The notes under the pieces: generated by a model
The model's input: only the letters and a program-made list of their open reading frames with translations
Databases searched by the model: none
What the model was told of the DNA's origin: nothing
Translations under genes and position numbers: made by a program
Shown here: in pieces, positions 54,476-63,289 of the stretch
How the letters are laid out: every line of letters begins with the position of its first letter
Position numbering within the stretch: the first letter of the stretch is position 1
Assembly (NCBI RefSeq): GCF_001904745.1
Contig: NZ_MRCD01000004.1
Location: forward strand, 62,001 to 126,000
Source: Calothrix sp. HK-06
GTDB taxonomy: Bacteria > Cyanobacteriota > Cyanobacteriia > Cyanobacteriales > Nostocaceae
Reading direction: 5' to 3'
DNA length: 64,000 bases

Positions 54476-55738
54476 TTATTGCGGTGCCGAACTTTCACAA
54501 CGTAGCAATTTATCCAAAGTCGCAATTTCTAAACGCGAACCAGATTTACGAATATGACTTTCCATGCTGATATCTATAAGTTCCATACCCAAACGTTTTA
54601 AATAAGCTTGTTTCTCTTCGGTATCATACTCCGAAGCGCTTAAGTGGTCGTAATTATCAGCATAAGACTTGGTAGAATTCCAATTAAACATTTTGACTAT
54701 CGAATTAACTACATACTTTTGCTCTGGACGCGCAGTTCTAATAATTTCGCTTATCGGTTGCTGCATTATTCTTTCTATATCAAGAGAGCTAGCTTTTTCT
54801 TGTAACCAAGATTCTGAAGTCGAAATAGGTAAATCCATTGTTTGCTCGTCAACTTTAGCAAAAGCATGAGCCTCAGCATAAGAAACTTTATTATCTTTGT
54901 TATAATCTGCTGAAGCTACAGGTTGTCCAATTCTATTTTTACCGCTCAACCCAGCAAAAAAGCTTGAACTATAATCTTTGTAATCAGCTTCGTTAACAAG
55001 TGGTGTACATCCTACCGAAGGTCGTGTTTTAACAGTCGCAAAGAAACCACACCGTGTTTGTAGTGCAACTGGACGCTGCGGATTACCCCCAGTATAGATA
55101 AAATTGGTAAAAGAACCAGAAAAACACTGCGCCATTACTACCGCTACAGGTGTTTCTTGCGGCATTTTATCAAGCATCGTCGAAAATTCTTTAACGCTCA
55201 TTGATTTACGGTTCCAAAGCGTCAACGCATTATTGTTTAAATCTTGTTTGTTAAGAATTCCATGTCCTGTAAAATACATTAATATTGGTTTTTTCGGAGT
55301 TTGGCTAGCTTGTTGTACCCAGCTACTTAAATTATCTAAAGTTGAGGCGCCTTTAAGTTCAGGAATAGCTGGCACTTTAAATTTCTCGTTACCCGCATCA
55401 TCTATATACCGAATAGTCGCTTCACCATCATTACCATTGGCGAAGTATACCGATGCGTCCTTTTGGTCGTATCCCAATAAACTAAGCGTTCGTTGAAAAT
55501 AAAGAACGTTCTTTTCTAAAGCTATTTCATTATGGTCTGGGGCGCCACCACCTGCCAAAACCAAAAAATTTAACTTATTCTTCTTATCCCAGTTTGCTTT
55601 TAACTGCTTTACATCATGCTGCATCGAACAACTACTCTTAGTCACTGCAAAATTGGGAGCCATTTCGAGTAGTGATGTAGTAACTATTACAGCAAAAGCA
55701 GTACCCGAAAAAAGCTGGCGGTGCATAAAATACCTCAT
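54476..55738 (-). CDS. Secreted caspase-like (clan CD) peptidase
   Basis: 420-aa protein. The N-terminal 30 residues are a signal peptide (M-H-R-Q-L-F-S-G-T-A-F then A-V-I-V-T-T). The catalytic pair is His159 in M-Y-F-T-G-H-G and Cys205 in V-V-M-A-Q-C-F-S-G, as in caspase/legumain-type clan CD peptidases. At 278-289, D-Y-N-K-D-N-K-V-S-Y-A-E fits an EF-hand-type calcium loop (D, N, D, K, S, E). Calcium control of proteolysis, as in orthocaspases, is possible but this protein is exported. Target unknown. It is separated from the next plus gene by a divergent region. Confidence 0.75.
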   Translation of the reverse strand: MRYFMHRQLFSGTAFAVIVTTSLLEMAPNFAVTKSSCSMQHDVKQLKANWDKKNKLNFLVLAGGGAPDHNEIALEKNVLYFQRTLSLLGYDQKDASVYFANGNDGEATIRYIDDAGNEKFKVPAIPELKGASTLDNLSSWVQQASQTPKKPILMYFTGHGILNKQDLNNNALTLWNRKSMSVKEFSTMLDKMPQETPVAVVMAQCFSGSFTNFIYTGGNPQRPVALQTRCGFFATVKTRPSVGCTPLVNEADYKDYSSSFFAGLSGKNRIGQPVASADYNKDNKVSYAEAHAFAKVDEQTMDLPISTSESWLQEKASSLDIERIMQQPISEIIRTARPEQKYVVNSIVKMFNWNSTKSYADNYDHLSASEYDTEEKQAYLKRLGMELIDISMESHIRKSGSRLEIATLDKLLRCESSAPQ

Positions 55739-56053
55739 GATAGACTCTTAAGCCTGATTTGTCGTCTAACTTACTTAATTTTAGTGATTTTTATTTCATA
55801 TTTCGTAAGTACTTTTTTAAACTTGTATAAAAAAGTATACTGTTATGGACAGCACCTTACACCTAAAACCTTGACAATTTATTAGTACTATAGTATTATA
55901 TAATTATTCACGGCGCCGCTACGACTGTAAATATAGGGCGCATAAGTGTAGAGTAAACATTTTGTAATATCTGCATTGCAACGGATACAACACATGTAAC
56001 GGATGGTTTATTCGTTTATTCGTTCATAAAATATATCCAGGGAAGCTAGAAAT
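55739..56053. other. Divergent intergenic region with ACGGAT motif
   Basis: 315 bp between the caspase-like gene and the unknown gene at 56054. It contains the second copy of the 28-nt ACGGATRCAAC motif (55981-56008), 46 bp before the plus-strand start, and no coding frame. Confidence 0.55.
55981..56008. repeat. ACGGATGCA-type motif, copy 2
   Basis: Matches 25981-26008 at about 24 of 28 positions. It sits in a divergent promoter region, like copy 1. Confidence 0.65.
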
Positions 56054-57454
56054 ATGGAAATTAAAACAGGCGCCAAAATATCCCTGCTCGAATTGGTTAA
56101 AATCTTAGAAGAGCATCGCAACAGTATAATTATCAACTTTAAGCATTTACACGAAAACTACCAACATCAAGGAATTAAGCGTATAAAAGGTGTACGTAAT
56201 ACTAAGGGAGACTTGATAGAACCTTGGTTGAAAACTCAATATATTGATGCAGGTGAGTATGTTGATATGGGGACATTTGAACTTAACCGCAATACTGCCA
56301 CTATTAACATGTTGATAAAACGTCGAGTTAAATTGGTGACAGCAGAAGATAAAACACCAATTATTGAAGTAGCAGGTTTACTAGCAAATGACCTTTACAC
56401 GTTTAATAATTATACGGTTGTAAGTGATGGTGAAGTTAATATCAGGTCGTTACGAGTGAAAATAAGTGCCAAGAATACTTTTGATATACTTAAAGCTAAG
56501 GGTGTAATTCTAGCAGAAAAATTTGATTTTCGCTCTGAGTATGAAATTTTATTCGATAATTTACCATTGGTAACATTTGATGCACATTTCAATAATGTAG
56601 ATGGGTTATTTTATGAACTTGCTCAGATGAAAGTGCTATTAAGTATTATCAGGGCACATCTCAAGCAGAAATCAGATGTATATATCCCTGACCAATTAGA
56701 TGAATTGCAAAAACATTATTTGTCAAAAAATGTGTATCTTAATTTCCCAACGACAAATGAGTATACTGATATTAACACAGCGCTAGCCACGGGTGTAATT
56801 GATACACGTGTTAGCTATAAAATTGATATCGGTAATCGAGATATTCTCAACTTTAGTAAATTAATGAGCGCGAATCAATTCCTTGATAGAATGTATTGTG
56901 CTTACAATATTCAAACGGGTGAAGCGTTCCAAAAGGCAAAATTTGAAATGACGTGGGAAGAAAACATTAGCTTCCGACGTAAGTCACCATCCGCGCGTAT
57001 GAAAATTACAGCAGTAGATGATTTGATGGCGCCTATTTTTGATGACTTTCTTGGCTTTGAGAATAACGGTATCGTTAGTGCAATACTTAATAAAGTTGGT
57101 GCAGGCGCCGACTATAAGATATTAGAAGCCAAGCGAAACGGTATTTCGGTAAATAAAGAAGAAACGGTAGCAGCTTTTACAGCGGCAAATACCAAGTTGA
57201 GTCATCATATAGATAGGGTTTACCGCGAAAATATTTCACCGCTTATTTTTTACATCGGTTCCACAGGAAGTTTACCCGACCAAATTGATGGCAAAGCGCT
57301 TTCAGCTATTGAGCTTGCAGCAAAATATCCAAATTTACAGTTTAGTGAGGATGAAAAAAATGGCACATTTTTTGAAGTAGGCGACAGCATTATTGGAGTA
57401 TATGCTAAGACCGAGTATTACAGCACGCGAATTCCCACAAATGTAGAGACGTGA
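56054..57454 (+). CDS. Protein of unknown function, 466 aa
   Basis: No recognised family. It is soluble, without signal peptide or TM segment. A helical N-terminus (residues 1-40) contains L-E-L-V-K-I-L-E-E-H-R-N-S; residues 45-160 look beta-rich; the middle is mixed. The terminal codons (N-V-E-T-stop) are contributed by a dispersed GTAGAGACGTGAT palindrome (57446-57467), so the original end of the gene may have been changed by insertion of that repeat. The ATG at 56054 is the first available start. Confidence 0.7.
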   Translation: MEIKTGAKISLLELVKILEEHRNSIIINFKHLHENYQHQGIKRIKGVRNTKGDLIEPWLKTQYIDAGEYVDMGTFELNRNTATINMLIKRRVKLVTAEDKTPIIEVAGLLANDLYTFNNYTVVSDGEVNIRSLRVKISAKNTFDILKAKGVILAEKFDFRSEYEILFDNLPLVTFDAHFNNVDGLFYELAQMKVLLSIIRAHLKQKSDVYIPDQLDELQKHYLSKNVYLNFPTTNEYTDINTALATGVIDTRVSYKIDIGNRDILNFSKLMSANQFLDRMYCAYNIQTGEAFQKAKFEMTWEENISFRRKSPSARMKITAVDDLMAPIFDDFLGFENNGIVSAILNKVGAGADYKILEAKRNGISVNKEETVAAFTAANTKLSHHIDRVYRENISPLIFYIGSTGSLPDQIDGKALSAIELAAKYPNLQFSEDEKNGTFFEVGDSIIGVYAKTEYYSTRIPTNVET

Positions 57455-57467
57455 TTTATCACGTCTC
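57446..57467. repeat. GAGACGTGAT palindrome overlapping a stop codon
   Basis: Arms GAGACGTGAT and ATCACGTCTC around TT. The TGA stop of the upstream gene (57452-57454) is inside the left arm. A second hairpin of the same family follows at 57496-57515 (AGACGCGATATATCGCGTCT). Confidence 0.8.
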
Positions 57468-57495
57468 CTGTTTATCACGTTTGTAGAATAAATGC

Positions 57496-57515
57496 AGACG
57501 CGATATATCGCGTCT
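57496..57515. repeat. AGACGCGATA perfect 20-bp palindrome
   Basis: Arms AGACGCGATA / TATCGCGTCT without loop, 28 bp after the previous palindrome. Together they may form a strong bidirectional terminator after the 466-aa gene. Confidence 0.75.
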
Positions 57516-57835
57516 TTACAATTTTGGTGCCCAAATTTTTACGCGATGGAAGAAAATAAATAAAAGTTTGAGAATTTTCCGTAATTCAGATTTTAAGAGT
57601 GTATTAGTACAAAACACCTGAATTGAGTTCTGTAAACCTTGCGATTTAACTTCTAATTAAACTCTAGCGAAGGGTAATTATACTTACTAGTTTCAAACCA
57701 AAACCCTGTTCCGAAATTGATACGAAAGATACAAATATTACTAGTGGCAAATAAAATGTAAGCTCTTTGTTACCTAGAAAAAATCCAGGATGCAGAACCA
57801 TGACAATTGCAGCTTCTTTCTAGCGTTTCATAGTC
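57516..57835. other. Intergenic region, no gene seen
   Basis: About 320 bp, A+T-rich, with no believable frame. It probably contains the promoter of the HEAT-repeat gene. Confidence 0.45.
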
Positions 57836-58798
57836 ATGAAAAATCTTGTGAAGCAATCGCTTATGGTTATTAAAAAATGGCAACTTAAATCATGGGGTTG
57901 TTCGGATGCTGTTAAGACAACTTTACCGCCAATGGAACAAGATAAACAGACCGTTTCTGAGTTGATTACTTTATTAAAACATGACAACGTGACGGTTCGC
58001 ATCAACGCGATTGAGTCACTTTGCAAAATTGGTGACTGCAAAGCGATTCCAGCACTAATTAATGCTTTACAAGATACAGACTCGCAGGTGCGCGCGACTG
58101 CTGCGTTTGCACTTGGTTGTTTTCGTTCTCAAGCTATAATTGCTGTTGAACCACTAATTATGAGTTTGGAAGATTCTGATGAATGGGTACGTGCGAAAGC
58201 TGTAGAAGCTTTAAGTCATATTCGTCATCCTAAAGCTACTGTACATCTAGCTGCTGCTCTACACGATAACTATCCAGGAGTACGTGCAAAAGCGGCTTTA
58301 GCTTTACCTAATATCGCTGAAGCTAGTTTTGCTGTACCACTATTAATTGCAGCATTAACAGATACAGATACGCGAGTGCGTGCTGCTGTTGCTGACGGTT
58401 TAGGTATGTTTGGTACATTAGCGAATTCAGCGGCGCCATATTTAGTAAACGCTTTGCAAGACGAGGACTTACACGTTCAAATCAATGCAGCTAAAGCATT
58501 AATCAAAATCGGCTCGCATACCACTCATAGTATGAATATTTTGATGCAGATGCTTGAAAAAGAAGACACCAATACTCGCATCACTACGGCTTTAAATTTG
58601 GGTATTATTGCTCTACACTTCCAAGATAAAGCAAATTTTTTATCTGTGTTGGAACTAGAACAGGTGATATACGACTTAGAAACAGTAAGCCAGTTGTTAA
58701 AAACAAACTCTGACTTTGACGCTGCACAATTTGCACTTGTTTCTGTCAACAATGCATTATGTTCTTTGAAAAAAGAACGAAAAAGTCGTAATAATTAA
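57836..58798 (+). CDS. HEAT-repeat (PBS-lyase-like) protein
   Basis: 320-aa all-helical protein with about seven HEAT-like units of about 31 residues. Recurring V-R-x-x-A-A-x-A-L-G or V-R-A-K-A-A-x-A-L patterns: residues 54-64, 85-98, 116-129, 148-161, 178-191 and 209-221. Related repeats occur in phycobilisome lyase CpcE/F-type proteins and in many scaffolds, so a protein-binding role, not enzymatic, is the safe inference; a bilin-lyase role is not supported by context. ATG at 57836. The C-terminus is K/R rich. It stands alone in its transcription unit. Confidence 0.8.
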   Translation: MKNLVKQSLMVIKKWQLKSWGCSDAVKTTLPPMEQDKQTVSELITLLKHDNVTVRINAIESLCKIGDCKAIPALINALQDTDSQVRATAAFALGCFRSQAIIAVEPLIMSLEDSDEWVRAKAVEALSHIRHPKATVHLAAALHDNYPGVRAKAALALPNIAEASFAVPLLIAALTDTDTRVRAAVADGLGMFGTLANSAAPYLVNALQDEDLHVQINAAKALIKIGSHTTHSMNILMQMLEKEDTNTRITTALNLGIIALHFQDKANFLSVLELEQVIYDLETVSQLLKTNSDFDAAQFALVSVNNALCSLKKERKSRNN

Positions 58799-58938
58799 AA
58801 TGAATCACTAAATCAGGGCGACGATTTATTTTGTTAGACGCTTGAGCTAAAAATAACGTTAAAATTTGGGCAGTTAGTTACAAAGTACAATACATATCGG
58901 CATATAAGAACCATACTTACGCTCTGGTACTAAATTTT

Positions 58939-59763
58939 TTAGGAATTAGCAGCTATTGGCTGAGATTGCATCATATACATCAAATCTTGAATGCCTTTTT
59001 GCAGATATCGCGTTACAGTCATTGGACTTGTGCCAATTTTTTTAGCTGCGTCTTTACGCGAAAGCTCTTTTAAGAACACTAGTTCTACTGCCATCCGAGG
59101 TTTATCTTCAAGCTGTGTAATGGCGCCTTGTAACTGCTGACGTTCTTCTTCTTCTTGCTGTACAGAAGTGGAACGTGGACAGGGTAATGCTTCACCCAAG
59201 GTAATTTGGCAGTCTACATAGTGAACAACGGTAGCATCTAAACTCAATGGCATCCGATTTTGGGCAGCGAGTTTTGTTTCTTGCCATTCGTGTAATGGTA
59301 CATCAAGTAGGTCAGCAATTTCTGAATCTTTAGGTGGGCGCCCTAAAGACTCCGCCAAATCTTTGCGAACTTTCTGTCCTTCGTTATATAATTCTTGCCA
59401 ACGACGAGGAATTTTTAGTAAAGTGCTGCGGTCACGTAAGAAGTGCAACATTTCACCGCGAATGTAAGGTACAGCGAACGAGCTAAAAGCATAACCTTGA
59501 CTAGGGTCAAAGCGTTCAATTGCGCGAATTAAACCAAAGTAACCAATTTGTTCCAAATCCTCATAAGGTTCATTACATTGATGGCTAAACTTATGCGCCA
59601 TTTTACGAACCAAACCAGTGTGTAGCTGGACTAATTCATTACGAAGTTTTATAGAGGGATTTTGATGATAAGTGAGCAATAGCTCCATGCTATCAGAAGG
59701 CATTGTAGAGCGATTTCCGCTTTCACAATTGCCGTACCGCATATACGACTGATTGGCGACCAT
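58939..59763 (-). CDS. sigF: Group 3 RNA polymerase sigma factor (SigF-like)
   Basis: 274 aa from ATG 59763, which has an AAGGA site 9-13 nt upstream; the frame continues upstream through ATG 59865 and GTG 59904. Region 2 is clear: Y-E-D-L-E-Q-I-G-Y-F-G-L-I-R-A-I-E-R-F-D, then A-F-S-S-F-A-V-P-Y-I-R-G-E. Region 4 has the helix-turn-helix T-P-M-T-V-T-R-Y-L near the C-terminus. It lacks the region 1.1 of primary sigma factors, so it is a group 3 factor of the SigF/B/G kind. In cyanobacteria such factors control pilus, stress or motility genes; the specific role here cannot be read. Subfamily assignment within group 3 is less certain. Confidence 0.8.
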   Translation of the reverse strand: MVANQSYMRYGNCESGNRSTMPSDSMELLLTYHQNPSIKLRNELVQLHTGLVRKMAHKFSHQCNEPYEDLEQIGYFGLIRAIERFDPSQGYAFSSFAVPYIRGEMLHFLRDRSTLLKIPRRWQELYNEGQKVRKDLAESLGRPPKDSEIADLLDVPLHEWQETKLAAQNRMPLSLDATVVHYVDCQITLGEALPCPRSTSVQQEEEERQQLQGAITQLEDKPRMAVELVFLKELSRKDAAKKIGTSPMTVTRYLQKGIQDLMYMMQSQPIAANS

Positions 59764-59904
59764 ATAATATATCCTTTTAATTAACCCCGATACTGATTTA
59801 TCGAAGTCGCGTAATTTTTCATCTAAGCTGTAATTATTTTCCTTACTGACGCTTTTAGACACCATTCGTTGTTCTACTGAACTTGCTGGAGGGGTCAAAC
59901 CCAC

Positions 59905-60391
59905 GGTCAGTATTTATACGGTTATCTTTTCCGGGATATTCTGTTCTAAGCAAATTTTAGTTTGAGCGTTGTGGATGAATAATTTGAAGTGCAATTCGCC
60001 TCAATCGCTTATCATTCCAATCTTCTAGCGTTTTATTATAAGTCCCACAAGCATCATTCAACTCTGCTTATTCTTGTTGTACCCAAAATGGAGCAACAAT
60101 TTTACAATGTGGGAAAAATTTATGTCTTTTTCAAAAAACTCTGCCTATAACTCGAAATTTCAGTAATTTATCACAAAAATTAAGGGGCGGTAGAATTTTA
60201 CACTATAGAGCTACATTATTCAATAACGTAATATTATGTAACACTCAGTCAAAAAATTTTACTCGAACAGCAAAATTTTGCCAAAACATTACCTATAGTA
60301 TTATACACTACAAAATCATCAGTTTTCATAATAATTTCTGCGATTGAAACAACACAACCGCAGCAATGGGTAAAAGATTTATGGCGAATGT
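59905..60391. other. Divergent intergenic region, no gene recognised
   Basis: 487 bp between sigF and the next plus gene. Very A+T-rich, no believable frame, no repeat family member. It would contain the sigF promoter and leader. Confidence 0.5.
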
Positions 60392-60487
60392 ATGATTACT
60401 GGAATCCACCGATGTAAGCGAATCAACTCAAATATCAGTACGATAGTACAGATTACGCACTTTGCAGCAGTCGAAGTTATCCCTGTT

Positions 60488-60874
60488 ATGTCAAATGATT
60501 TATTAATTCAAAAACAGGATTTAGATATAAGTGGTTGGTCATGGCGCCATGTGAAGAGCAAGTATGATAGGTTTGATACGGGTGTACAGGTCATTCACAA
60601 GCGAACAAAGTTAGAGGCATTCTGTAACGGCGCCTTTGAACTTAAAATGAATCAAGAAAACGCTTTGAGAATTCTTAAAAGTAAGCTAAATATAATTATG
60701 CACCTTAAAGGTGTGAAATTAGATGAGATTATACCAACAGATGTGGCGCCGAAGCTTAAAACTGTTCGAGAATATCTTTTTTACTCCAAAGAGGTGGTAA
60801 AAGATTGGCGTACAAAAAGAAAGACTAATGCGATTAGAGATGTTTTAAATGGTAATATTGATTTCTTTACATAA
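60488..60874 (+). CDS. Protein of unknown function, 128 aa
   Basis: Small soluble, basic protein with a W-S-W-R-H-V-K-S-K-Y pattern near residue 17 and a Lys/Arg-rich end (K-D-W-R-T-K-R-K-T-N-A-I-R). No family recognised. Two starts are possible: ATG 60392 (adding 32 residues of uncharacteristic composition) or ATG 60488; the latter is preferred. It lies immediately before a CHAERSEA-type repeat (60888-61015). Confidence 0.5.
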   Translation: MSNDLLIQKQDLDISGWSWRHVKSKYDRFDTGVQVIHKRTKLEAFCNGAFELKMNQENALRILKSKLNIIMHLKGVKLDEIIPTDVAPKLKTVREYLFYSKEVVKDWRTKRKTNAIRDVLNGNIDFFT

Positions 60875-60887
60875 TTTGAAATTTGTC

Positions 60888-61015
60888 ATTCATCGCGTAG
60901 CGTAAATGGAGTTTTCCCGCAGGGTAGAATCTCTTTTAACTTTGAGATTTATTAGATACTTCACTACGTTCAGTATGACAATTTTAAGATTCGTTTAGTA
61001 TGACAATTTTAAGAT
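60888..61015. repeat. CHAERSEA-type dispersed repeat, second locus
   Basis: Shares TTTTCCCGCAGGGTAGAATC and TTCACTACGTTCAGTATGACA with the array at 50938-51120 (first block at about 60912, second at about 60960). It directly abuts the end of the AraC-like remnant on the minus strand, as if its arrival removed the 3' part of that gene. Confidence 0.75.
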
Positions 61016-61416
61016 TTTAAGTAAAGAAAACAATTTGTAATTAAAACCGTAACGATTGAATAAACAAATTGTTGACTTAAGAGATTTGGATATTGAATCT
61101 CGGTTATAAGCAAGTTTGCCATATGTAGTATTGAGGGGTCGGTAATTTTGGTTTGATGAATATAAGATTGATTTAAGCAAGTTATTATTTGGTCAGTCAT
61201 TTGCTCAAATCGAAATCGACTCAAAGTAAAGAGCAGATATTCTTTCATGTGGTTAATACAGGCGCCGTGAATCCCATCAAATTGTTCTAAGGTATTATCA
61301 AGTATCACAACACCCACAATTAAACTATCACCGTCCATTAGAGGAATTCCTGCGTTTAGATATTTTATATCAAGTCCATCCCATGAAGCGTTAAGGATAA
61401 AAGTTTTAGAGTGCAT
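61009..61416 (-). pseudogene. AraC-family regulator remnant, DNA-binding domain missing
   Basis: A minus-strand frame (ATG 61416; open to 61461) of 135-150 aa. E-Y-L-L-F-T-L-S-R-F-R-F-E-Q near residue 60 (counted from 61416) and I-T-D-P-S-I-L-H-M-A-N-L-L-I-T-E near 95-110 match the N-terminal and linker parts of AraC-type regulators, but the reading ends before any helix-turn-helix and the N-terminal beta domain is shortened. The stop lies in a CHAERSEA repeat. This looks like a truncated, inactive gene next to a SnoaL-like gene and an aldo/keto reductase, which are frequently under AraC control. Identification is tentative. Confidence 0.5.
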
Positions 61417-61427
61417 AATCAAATTAA

Positions 61428-61955
61428 TCAACCGGGACGAGTACCTTGTTCCCAAGTCCATGTCATTTTCATTTCTGTAACTTTCCAGCTTCCATTAATA
61501 CGGGCAAGGGTATGATTATAATATCCGCCAAGTGTCCAACTACCTTTGGCGCCATCTAAATAAACATGGTGTGCTTGAAAATGCGAAGTACATGTAGCTG
61601 TATTTGCGTTTACCTTGACAGCATGGTTGGTAATCATATGCTGTGTAGTTTTAAAGGTTTTACTAAAAAAGTATTGCCATCCAGCAATTAATGTATCTGC
61701 TTGGGTTGTATTAGGTGTACCACCATTAAGAGAAGTGTAATCTGTTAATACTTTATCGGCAAAAGCTGCACGGCATAATTTCCAGTCGCGTAAATCGCCA
61801 CCTAAACCAATAATATTAACAGCATCGATTATTTCTGCACGGTCTATTACCATTTTTGCATTATCTACTTGCTTGGCTTGGGTTTTGCTAAGGGTTAAAA
61901 GTCCTGATAGTCCAGCGATGGCGCCAAATATAGCTGTTCTTCGTAATTTATCCAT
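61428..61955 (-). CDS. SnoaL-like (NTF2-fold) protein with signal sequence
   Basis: 175 aa. The N-terminus M-D-K-L-R-R-T-A-I-F-G-A-I-A-G-L-S-G-L-L is a twin-arginine-like or ordinary signal sequence. The rest fits the SnoaL-like NTF2-fold: A-E-I-I-D-A-V-N-I-I near 40-50, W-K-L-C-R-A-A-F-A-D, H-M-I-T-N-H-A-V-K-V and G-S-W-K-V-T-E-M-K-M-T-W near the end. Such proteins are often polyketide cyclases, isomerases or of unknown role. It lies 58 bp after the aldo/keto reductase stop, with a perfect 28-bp palindrome in between. Confidence 0.75.
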   Translation of the reverse strand: MDKLRRTAIFGAIAGLSGLLTLSKTQAKQVDNAKMVIDRAEIIDAVNIIGLGGDLRDWKLCRAAFADKVLTDYTSLNGGTPNTTQADTLIAGWQYFFSKTFKTTQHMITNHAVKVNANTATCTSHFQAHHVYLDGAKGSWTLGGYYNHTLARINGSWKVTEMKMTWTWEQGTRPG

Positions 61956-61970
61956 ATGGGATTTATTTGT

Positions 61971-61998
61971 GTAGAGACGTTACATGTAACGTCTCTAC
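61971..61998. repeat. GTAGAGACGTTACA perfect 28-bp palindrome
   Basis: Arms GTAGAGACGTTACA (61971-61984) and TGTAACGTCTCTAC (61985-61998). Best copy of the GTAGAGACG family in the window, between the aldo/keto reductase and the SnoaL-like gene. Confidence 0.85.
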
Positions 61999-62012
61999 AT
62001 TTAATTGTTTAA

Positions 62013-63125
62013 TTACGAGACACCTGCACCAGCAGATTCAATTAGTACATTTGGCTGATATCCCGCAGGTTTATCGCCAACTTTTACACCACCATGAATC
62101 ATTCCTTGAATTTCGGCGCCAAAGAAACTGTAAGGAAACTGTGGTTCTGGACGACTAACAGTTTCTAAGCGGTTTGCTAATTCTATGGGAATTTCAAAAT
62201 CTAATGCTTGGATATTGTCTTCTAATTGGGATAATTTTGAGGCGCCGACTATAACCGTTGCGACACCAGGACGGTTAGCAGTCCAGTTTACAGCTACTTG
62301 TGCCATGCTGCGTCCAAGTTCTTTAGATACGCTTTCAAGTTCTGTGACAATTTTCCAGTTGCGTTCACTAATTTTTTGAAATGCTGGGTTACTAATACCG
62401 CGTGTAGTATCAAGGCGCCCTTCTCCAGTAAATCCAGATTCGCTTGGTTTATATTTACCACTAAGTAAACCACTTGCCAATGGACTCCATACCATTGTTC
62501 CCATTCCTAGCTGTTGACCAAGAGGGATAAGTTCGCGCTCAATATTGCGTTCAACTAAGGAATATTCTAGTTGCAGTGCAGAAATTGGTTCATAGTTACG
62601 GTATTCAGCTATAGTTTGCGCGCGTGCTGCATACCAAGCAGGAGTATCGCTCAACCCAATATGTCGCACTTTGCCAGCAGAAACTAAATCATCGAACGTC
62701 CGCATTACTTCTTCAGCAGGTGTAATTGTATCCCATGTGTGAAGAATATATAAATCTATATAGTCAGTACCGAGTCTTTTCAATGAACCTTCTACCGCGC
62801 GTAGAATGTTTTTACGTCCGTTACCACCTGCGTTAGGGTTTCCCAATTGAGCATTGTAAGTAAATTTAGTGGCAATTACGACCTTATCACGGAGATTATG
62901 CTCAGTAATAAATTTGCCAACCCAAGTTTCGCTGGTACCATTGGTGTACAAATCAGCGGTATCAACAAAATTACCACCTGCATCTATATATGTATTAAAC
63001 AACTGACGTGCGCTATCTTCGTCGGCGCCCCATCCCAATTCGGTACCAAAAGTCATGGCGCCTAATGCTAGAGGACTTACGCGCAGTCCAGAACGTCCAA
63101 GTGTGTAATAGGTGTTAAGAGGCAT
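62013..63125 (-). CDS. Aldo/keto reductase
   Basis: 370-aa TIM-barrel oxidoreductase. The catalytic tetrad is present: Asp55 (F-V-D-T-A-D), Tyr60, Lys87 (I-A-T-K) and His129 (L-Y-I-L-H). NADPH-binding region S-P-L-A-S-G-L-L-S-G-K-Y lies near 213-224 and G-A-S-K-L-S-Q-L near 299-306, which fits the AKR family of potassium-channel-beta/YajO type. Substrate not known. Upstream it has a repeat-rich region; downstream lies the SnoaL-like gene. ATG start at 63125. Confidence 0.9.
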   Translation of the reverse strand: MPLNTYYTLGRSGLRVSPLALGAMTFGTELGWGADEDSARQLFNTYIDAGGNFVDTADLYTNGTSETWVGKFITEHNLRDKVVIATKFTYNAQLGNPNAGGNGRKNILRAVEGSLKRLGTDYIDLYILHTWDTITPAEEVMRTFDDLVSAGKVRHIGLSDTPAWYAARAQTIAEYRNYEPISALQLEYSLVERNIERELIPLGQQLGMGTMVWSPLASGLLSGKYKPSESGFTGEGRLDTTRGISNPAFQKISERNWKIVTELESVSKELGRSMAQVAVNWTANRPGVATVIVGASKLSQLEDNIQALDFEIPIELANRLETVSRPEPQFPYSFFGAEIQGMIHGGVKVGDKPAGYQPNVLIESAGAGVS

Positions 63126-63194
63126 TTCTTTAATTCCCTGTTTGTGTGTTACTTACACTTTAGGGAATTTTGGTTTGTAAAGCATACTCAATTT

Positions 63195-63221
63195 TTGCGC
63201 GGTTATATCAAAATCTTGCTT
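63195..63221. repeat. Duplicated segment, copy of 63621-63647
   Basis: 27 nt identical at 26 positions to 63621-63647. On the minus strand both encode K-Q-D-F-[DY]-I-T-A-Q, so the left copy is a remnant of the coding element on the right. Confidence 0.7.
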
Positions 63222-63289
63222 TACTGTTTTGTGAGATGGGCGCCTATATTGCCCGTTTCATCTTCATTCTCGACATTTTTGCTTCTTAT

